Of a stretch of 36,990 nt of DNA, positions 32,974-36,990 are shown piece after piece (position 1 is the first letter of the stretch; the number at the start of each line of letters is the position of its first letter). The DNA lies in contig CANQPK010000009.1 in the NCBI GenBank assembly GCA_947625685.1, positions 1-36,990 of the forward strand, read 5' to 3'. The notes beneath the pieces were generated by a model. It did no database searches. It saw only the letters and a list, made by a program, of their open reading frames with translations, and was not told where the DNA came from. The DNA is from an uncultured Clostridia bacterium (GTDB taxonomy: Bacteria > Bacillota > Clostridia > TANB77 > CAG-508). A program made the position numbers and the translations under genes.

Positions 32974-33557
32974 TGCACAAGTTTACTGAAGAACAAATTA
33001 ACTATATTAAAGAAATTGCAAATGGAAAATACGCAGCAGAAATAACTGAATTAGTAAATAAAAAGTTCAATTTGAAATTAAAAGTAAGTCAAATAGAAAC
33101 TTGTAAAATAAATCATCATATTAGAAGTGGAATAGACAGCCGATTTCCAAAAGGGCACATACCTGCTAATAAAGGCAAAAAAGGAATGAGTCCGGAACAA
33201 TATGAAAAATGTAAACCTACTATGTTCAAAAAAGGACAAGTACCACAGAATCATAAACCTGTTGGAAGCGAAAGAATAGATCGAGAGGGATATGTTTTAG
33301 TAAAAGTAGCAGAGCCAAATAAGTGGAAATTAAAGCATAGAATTTTATGGGAACAGGCCAACGGGCCTATTCCCGAAAAACATAGATTAGTATTTGCAGA
33401 TGGAAATAGGCAAAATATATGTTTAGAGAATTTAATACTTGTATCTTATGCTGAATCGTTAATAATGAGCCGCAGAAACTTATTTAAGGAAAACGCTGAA
33501 CATACAAAAGTAGGAGCAAACATAGCAAAATTACTAAACAAAGCAAAGGCAAGGTAA
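32973..33557 (+). CDS. HNH endonuclease
   Basis: A 194-aa protein. An N-terminal HTH-like part (TEEQINYIKEIANGKYAAEI) precedes a loop with PKGHIPANKGKKG, and the HNH centre: DREGYVLVKV, KLKHRILWEQANGPIPEKH and FADGNRQNICLENL. The pattern is that of phage HNH_3 or homing-type nucleases, which may be used in packaging or as a free-standing homing enzyme. Its presence within an operon and with no disrupted gene beside it favours a phage function. Confidence 0.82.
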   Translation: MHKFTEEQINYIKEIANGKYAAEITELVNKKFNLKLKVSQIETCKINHHIRSGIDSRFPKGHIPANKGKKGMSPEQYEKCKPTMFKKGQVPQNHKPVGSERIDREGYVLVKVAEPNKWKLKHRILWEQANGPIPEKHRLVFADGNRQNICLENLILVSYAESLIMSRRNLFKENAEHTKVGANIAKLLNKAKAR

Positions 33558-33568
33558 AAGAAATAAAT

Positions 33569-33754
33569 ATGAAAAGTAAAGATTATGAACAACTATATTA
33601 TGATGCACTATATGAGAATAGACAACTAAAAAACAAAATAAAAGAATTAGAAAACGAAATCCAGGACTTAAATATCTGCAGAACAAAAAGAAATATTGAT
33701 TTACAAAAATATATATTGCTGCAGGTAGAAAGGAGAAAAAATGGCAAAAAGTAA
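33569..33754 (+). CDS. Small coiled-coil protein
   Basis: A 61-aa helical protein (YENRQLKNKIKELENEIQDL) 11 bases after the HNH gene. The ribosome site is poor (GGTAAAAG). Overlaps the next small gene by 14 bases. Not recognised. Confidence 0.5.
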   Translation: MKSKDYEQLYYDALYENRQLKNKIKELENEIQDLNICRTKRNIDLQKYILLQVERRKNGKK

Positions 33755-33899
33755 TACTTGCGAACAATGTATAAATTGCGAATATTTAGAGCATGGAGAT
33801 ATGGCTTGCGAACAAAAAGATGATGTTCTAGTTTATGAAAATTTTATTCCGACAAAAGATTATATGTGGTGTAAAAACAAAAAGTTTGAAGAAAGGTAG
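33741..33899 (+). CDS. Small Cys-rich protein
   Basis: A 52-aa protein from ATG behind AAAGGAG. CEQCINCEYLEHGDMACEQ and a distal MWCKN give five cysteines in a zinc-knuckle-like layout. The family is not known. Confidence 0.55.
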   Translation: MAKSNTCEQCINCEYLEHGDMACEQKDDVLVYENFIPTKDYMWCKNKKFEER

Positions 33900-33907
33900 T
33901 GATACAA

Positions 33908-34177
33908 ATGAAAATGAAAATTTACGATAAAGAAATGTATAAAAGAAATGAAACTATAAAAGATGCGATTCTTGTATTATTTATATTTTTAGTAGGTTAT
34001 GCAGTAGGCTGCTTGGCCATAAATGAGGATCTAAAAATACAAAACCAGGAAAAGCAAGAACATATTATAGAACTTGAAAACATAGTAGAGCAGCAAGAAG
34101 TAAAAATAAATGAACAATACATAGAGTTAGATTCACTAAGAGAAAGCGTTTATATGCTTCAAATGTATGGAAAGTAG
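33908..34177 (+). CDS. Membrane-anchored coiled-coil protein
   Basis: An 89-aa protein from ATG 33908. One membrane helix at about 20-38 (DAILVLFIFLVGYAVGCLA) precedes a 45-residue coiled coil (EKQEHIIELENIVEQQEVKI). The layout recalls spanins or other inner-membrane phage proteins, but in an early operon of a Gram-positive phage a spanin is unlikely. Function unknown. Confidence 0.55.
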   Translation: MKMKIYDKEMYKRNETIKDAILVLFIFLVGYAVGCLAINEDLKIQNQEKQEHIIELENIVEQQEVKINEQYIELDSLRESVYMLQMYGK

Positions 34178-34186
34178 GTGTTACAA

Positions 34187-34291
34187 ATGATTAATTTTTT
34201 ATTTGGTTTTATTGTAGGAATTTTAATAGGATCAATAGTAGGAATTGGGCTTATGTGCATACTTCAAGTTGCAAAGGGAGATGAAAAATAA
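34187..34291 (+). CDS. 34-aa membrane peptide
   Basis: ATG 34187, then a single hydrophobic helix with Gly repeats (FLFGFIVGILIGSIVGIGLM) and a short polar end. It is packed between two genes, with TAATG overlap to the next. The ribosome site GTAGGTG is moderate. Confidence 0.5.
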   Translation: MINFLFGFIVGILIGSIVGIGLMCILQVAKGDEK

Positions 34292-34980
34292 TGAAATATA
34301 TTGTTAGTTTTAGCGGTGGAAAGGACAGTACAGCGATGCTTTTAAGAATGTTAGAAGAGAATGTGCAAGTAGATGAAATTTTATTTTGCGACACACGGCA
34401 AAGACTTTCCAGATATGTTGAATCATATTGAGAGAGTTAAAAAGTACATAAAAGAAAAATACAATAAAGAAATTATTACATTAAAGTCAGACAAGTCTTT
34501 TGATTATTATATGTTTGAACATGAGAAGCAAAGAGGAAAAAATAAACGGAAAAAAAGGTTATGGTTGGGCTACAATGAGATGCAGGTGGTGTACTAGCAA
34601 TCTAAAAAATAGAGTAATTGATAATTATTTAAAAAAATATCAAAAAGAAGGATACAAGGAATATGTAGGAATTGCTTATGATGAACAAAAAAGAATAAAA
34701 GACAAAGAATATCCGCTTGTACGGATGGAAAATGACGGAAAAGGACTGTTTACAATATTGTTACAGCAGAGGTTTCGACTGGGGAGGTTTGTATGAACAC
34801 TTTGATAGGTTGAGTTGCTGGTGTTGTCCATTGAAAAATTTAAAAGAATTAAAAGTGCTATATAAGTATTATCCAAGCTTATGGGAACAACTAAAAGACA
34901 TGGATAGAAGAAGTTATAATCAATTCAGAGCTGATTATAGTGTAGAACAGTTAGAAGAAAAATTTAGAAAGGAGGAATAA
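34291..34980 (+). CDS. PAPS-reductase-like / PP-loop protein, read through three +1 frameshifts at CGG
   Basis: Three single C bases (34396, 34547, 34722) each precede a GGN codon. Without them a continuous 228-aa phage PAPS-reductase-family protein appears: PP-loop SFSGGKDSTAML near residues 6-17, FCDT-GKDFPDM, then MRCRWCTSNLKN, and near the end LSCWCCPLKNLKE with its Cys cluster. All joins fall on conserved glycines. The zero frame alone ends after 49 codons. Despite three interruptions no other stop or damage is seen, so the gene does not look like a decaying pseudogene. Substrate unknown; adenylation-type sulfur chemistry is typical for the fold. Confidence 0.82.
34393..34399 (+). other. 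CGG +1 frameshift site 1 of the PAPS-like gene (ACA CGG)
   Basis: ACA, then CGG in the zero frame. Skipping C34396 reads ACA GGC AAA, restoring DTGKDFP. Confidence 0.85.
34544..34550 (+). other. CGG +1 frameshift site 2 of the PAPS-like gene (AAA CGG)
   Basis: AAA, then CGG in the local frame. Skipping C34547 reads AAA GGA AAA AAA GGT, restoring KGKKGYGWATMRCRWC. Confidence 0.85.
34719..34725 (+). other. CGG +1 frameshift site 3 of the PAPS-like gene (GTA CGG)
   Basis: GTA, then CGG in the local frame. Skipping C34722 reads GTA GGA TGG, restoring PLVGWKMTEKDCL, the usual conserved segment before the terminal Cys cluster. Confidence 0.85.
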
Positions 34981-34981
34981 T

Positions 34982-35425
34982 ATGCCAACGGAAAGCAAGA
35001 TAGAATTAGGAGCAGTTTTTATAAAAGATGCGGAGGGAATAGTACAAGAATTAAAAGGTGTTACAAATTTAGAGGCAAAAGTTGAAAACAATGACGATGC
35101 TCTAGATGCTATGAAGTATGCAACTAAAAATATGGAAAAAGGAACAATAAATATTACTATTTCAAGAGAGTCATCAATTAAAATGCAAAAAATGATAGGA
35201 ATTAACAAAATATCTAGAAAAAGATTTATTAAGCTGTTAATGGGATGCGGAATACAAAGAAATGATGCTACAAAATTTGCAGATATAGTTAGAAAAACAG
35301 AGTTTAGTTATTGTCCACTTATGGCACAAGCAACAGTAGAATGGTGCATAAGTCAAATAGAGGAGGCTGAAAATGAAAACAGAGCGAACAAAGAAACTGG
35401 AAAAATTGCTACAAAGAAAGTTTGA
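34982..35425 (+). CDS. Early protein of unknown function
   Basis: A 147-aa protein starting one base after the PAPS-like gene, behind AAAGGAGG. Parts: ESKIELGAVFIKDAEGIVQE, KATKNMEK-like basic residues, and a C-terminal half with LLMGCGIQRNDATKFADIV. The C-terminus overlaps the next gene by 53 bases. No family recognised. Confidence 0.55.
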   Translation: MPTESKIELGAVFIKDAEGIVQELKGVTNLEAKVENNDDALDAMKYATKNMEKGTINITISRESSIKMQKMIGINKISRKRFIKLLMGCGIQRNDATKFADIVRKTEFSYCPLMAQATVEWCISQIEEAENENRANKETGKIATKKV

Positions 35426-35882
35426 TCCAAGAAATGATTTTTATGTATTTGAATGTACTATCGGATGGTATGGCGAGGAAATTGTAGATTGCATTAAATA
35501 TAATTGCCAAAGAGAAATAACTTGCTATGAAATAAAGCAATCAAAACAAGATTTTCATAGTAAAAACCATTTGACTTTTATAGGCCATAAGAATTATTTT
35601 GTGATGCCTTATGAATTATATACACAAGTGAAAAATGAAATACCGGTTGGAATAGGTGTATATGTGGCTATTGATAGATTAGAAACAAAACAAGAAACAG
35701 AAATAAACGAATTTGGAGTAAAATTTGAGAGAAGCTGGGCAGAACCAGTTGATGGACTAAAAGAACTATATTGCATAAGACCTGCAAGAAGCAGAGATCT
35801 AAAAGCAGACAAAGAAGTTATTTTGTCATCTATGTTAAGAAGTATGCAAAGGGATAGAGCGTATGCTCTACCGCAAGAATAA
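35373..35882 (+). CDS. MmcB-like / restriction-fold DNA repair-type protein
   Basis: A 169-aa protein. The core reads ECTIGWYGEEIVDCIKYN, ITCYEIKQSKQDFHSKN and HKNYFVMPYELYTQV, and then a segment IPVGIGVYVAID. The D..(E)xK spacing in VDCI and CYEIKQS suggests a PD-(D/E)xK-like centre, similar to MmcB-type proteins. ATG 35373 follows GAGGAGG inside the previous gene. The role is probably in DNA processing. Confidence 0.68.
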   Translation: MKTERTKKLEKLLQRKFDPRNDFYVFECTIGWYGEEIVDCIKYNCQREITCYEIKQSKQDFHSKNHLTFIGHKNYFVMPYELYTQVKNEIPVGIGVYVAIDRLETKQETEINEFGVKFERSWAEPVDGLKELYCIRPARSRDLKADKEVILSSMLRSMQRDRAYALPQE

Positions 35883-35901
35883 AACTTGGAGGATTAGTAG
35901 T

Positions 35902-36210
35902 ATGAATAAAAAAGAAGAACCAAAAAAAGAATCTGAAGAAGAAAAAGCAAAAGCTCAAAATATTCAAAATATTCAAAAATTTTTTATGAGTGTCGCAAAT
36001 AATATAAAAAATGCTTACCAAGAAAGAGAAAGGGAATATTTTGATTTGCAGCTTACTATATCAGATAATGTAAAATACTCAAATTGTGTTACAAAAAATA
36101 TGATGAAACTACCAATGGAAGCACAAATAGAAATCTTAAGAACATTAGCAAAAACAGGAGAAGTATCCAAAAAAATATGTGAAAGATACGATCTCGATGT
36201 AGAGGAATGA
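35902..36210 (+). CDS. Early protein of unknown function
   Basis: A 102-aa protein from ATG 35902 behind TGGAGG, preferred over the upstream start at 35863. Very charged N-terminus (NKKEEPKKESEEEKAKAQN), then a helical body with MEAQIEILRTLAKTGEVSKK. No family recognised. Confidence 0.55.
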   Translation: MNKKEEPKKESEEEKAKAQNIQNIQKFFMSVANNIKNAYQEREREYFDLQLTISDNVKYSNCVTKNMMKLPMEAQIEILRTLAKTGEVSKKICERYDLDVEE

Positions 36211-36216
36211 TAATAT

Positions 36217-36400
36217 ATGATAATTGATTTTTTCACAAGAAAAGAAATAAAAGATGATGGCAGATGTGATAATTGTAAATATAATGTCCGGATATAAGAT
36301 AGAAAATCCTGATATTATATGGTGCGATAAATATATAAATTATAGATACAAAATGAGCTGCAACTGTAATTATTATAAATTTAGGTTAGGAGGTGATTAA
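36217..36400 (+). CDS. Small Cys-rich protein, read through one +1 frameshift at CGG
   Basis: The zero frame stops after Asn-Val CGG ATA TAA. Skipping one C (36289, or the equal C36288) yields a 60-aa protein with the zinc-like pattern CDNCKYN, IWCDKY and MSCNCNYYKF. The new frame continues cleanly to TAA at 36398-36400, 4 bases before the next start, and carries that gene's AGGAGGTGA site. The family is not known, but small proteins with this Cys spacing are common in the same region (31146, 33741). Confidence 0.7.
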
Positions 36401-36404
36401 GTAA

Positions 36405-36689
36405 ATGAAAGAATTAATGGATGATTATATTGCATCACATACAAAAGAAGATAATATTAATGGAATCAATGCAATAATAGAGATTTTAGAAAGTATAAGA
36501 AAAACAAAAAATATTGGCAGATATTTAATTACCGCAAAAATTAAAAAATATTGTATGCACGATCATACAAAAGGCAATATAGTTAAAACTACTCAAATAG
36601 GAAGTAAAATAGAAATTACTATAAGCGAAGGAACACAGGAAAACATAGAAAAAACAATGGTAGGCGATTTTATAATAGATGAAGAATAG
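36405..36689 (+). CDS. Early protein of unknown function
   Basis: A 94-aa protein behind AGGAGGTGA. The N-terminal half is helical (INGINAIIEILESIRKT); the C-terminal half has strands (IVKTTQIGSKIEITISEGT). Not recognised. Confidence 0.55.
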   Translation: MKELMDDYIASHTKEDNINGINAIIEILESIRKTKNIGRYLITAKIKKYCMHDHTKGNIVKTTQIGSKIEITISEGTQENIEKTMVGDFIIDEE

Positions 36690-36700
36690 GAGGATAAAAT

Positions 36701-36990
36701 ATGAAATGTACAGGTGATGAATGGGATCATTGCAGAGTAGAAAAAATGGGATGTATTGGATGTTACTATGATGAAATAGAGCCAGATGAATATGTAAGAA
36801 CTGATAAAGGATATATTTTTAAAGTTGATCAAGAAAAGAAAATATTACAAGGATTAAAATTTTTAGATGTACAATATGGATATATAATAAATCATTCTAA
36901 AAAAAGAGAAAATTTAATTAGAACTAGGGATATTTTAATGTATAAAATAAACCATTTGTCTAGTTATAAAATTGGAGAAGTAAGAATATA
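36701..36990 (+). CDS. Partial gene at the right edge: Cys-containing early protein
   Basis: ATG 36701 follows AGGAGG. The frame is open to the end of the window (96 codons seen). It begins MKCTGDEWDHCRVEKMGCIG and then CYYDEIEPDEYV, a Cys-rich start like small phage proteins, followed by a helical part. The end is missing, so length and function cannot be judged. Confidence 0.65.
   Translation, partial: MKCTGDEWDHCRVEKMGCIGCYYDEIEPDEYVRTDKGYIFKVDQEKKILQGLKFLDVQYGYIINHSKKRENLIRTRDILMYKINHLSSYKIGEVRI

Noticed and set aside
16373..36289. Explaining the seven CGG sites as ordinary homopolymer sequencing errors or pseudogenes
   Set aside because: None lies in a homopolymer (two follow another C), all seven are the same base in the same codon phase before Gly, and downstream coding is intact. 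A motif-specific artefact remains possible and is kept as the main alternative.
1..36990. tRNA genes, in particular a suppressor tRNA for CGG or CGGN
   Set aside because: I saw no cloverleaf with the expected conserved T-loop on either strand, but this was by eye, so a dedicated tRNA scan would decide.

Overview
This window is a temperate tailed-phage genome with a contractile tail, read in free or circular order, and it infects an AT-rich, low-GC Gram-positive host. A Clostridia-like gut Firmicute is my inference, from the AT-rich codon use, strong AGGAGG ribosome binding sites, PBSX/Xkd-type myovirus tail genes and a SpoVS homologue. Terminase, portal and protease are not in the window. The last gene runs off the right edge.

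Layout. 1-6.2 kb: head and connector genes, sheath and tube. 6.2-13.6 kb: tail chaperone, tape measure and baseplate. 13.6-16.9 kb: a tail-fibre gene whose 3' end is the variable repeat of a diversity-generating retroelement (DGR), then a hairpin, the template repeat and a reverse transcriptase, then the fibre chaperone. 17.4-19.2 kb: lysis genes (small membrane protein, holin, amidase). 19.3-19.9 kb, minus strand: a stand-alone MutS-domain-I-like protein and an HTH protein. 20.0-22.0 kb: small genes, a repeat-rich attP-like region and a tyrosine integrase. 22.1-23.8 kb: candidate small RNA, membrane protein, S24-type repressor, control region with repeated operators, and a Cro-like gene. 23.9-37 kb: early genes, including an SMC-like ATPase, SpoVS, RecT, a metallo-beta-lactamase-fold protein, a DnaD/DUF4373-type replication protein, endonucleases, a PAPS-reductase-like protein and many small Cys-rich proteins.

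Most unusual observation. Five otherwise well-conserved genes (the DGR reverse transcriptase, a membrane protein, a zinc ribbon, the PAPS-reductase-like gene three times, and a small Cys-rich protein) are each interrupted in exactly the same way. One extra C precedes a conserved glycine codon, so the zero frame reads CGG and the correct protein continues in the +1 frame as GGN. I find seven such sites. Reading every CGG trinucleotide in the window by eye, I find no in-frame CGG codon in any intact gene. This suggests that CGG is an unassigned or starved codon in the host and acts as a +1 recoding signal (or a CGGN quadruplet read as Gly). The alternative is a highly specific sequence artefact.

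The DGR supports function. Template and variable repeats are 110 bp without gaps and differ at 16 positions, all of them adenines in the template, so mutagenic retrohoming has taken place although the polymerase gene carries one of the CGG frameshifts. The window also has two more classical recoding sites: a +1 CCC-TAG site that appends a domain to a head protein, and a -1 A-AAA-AAC site in the tail chaperone.
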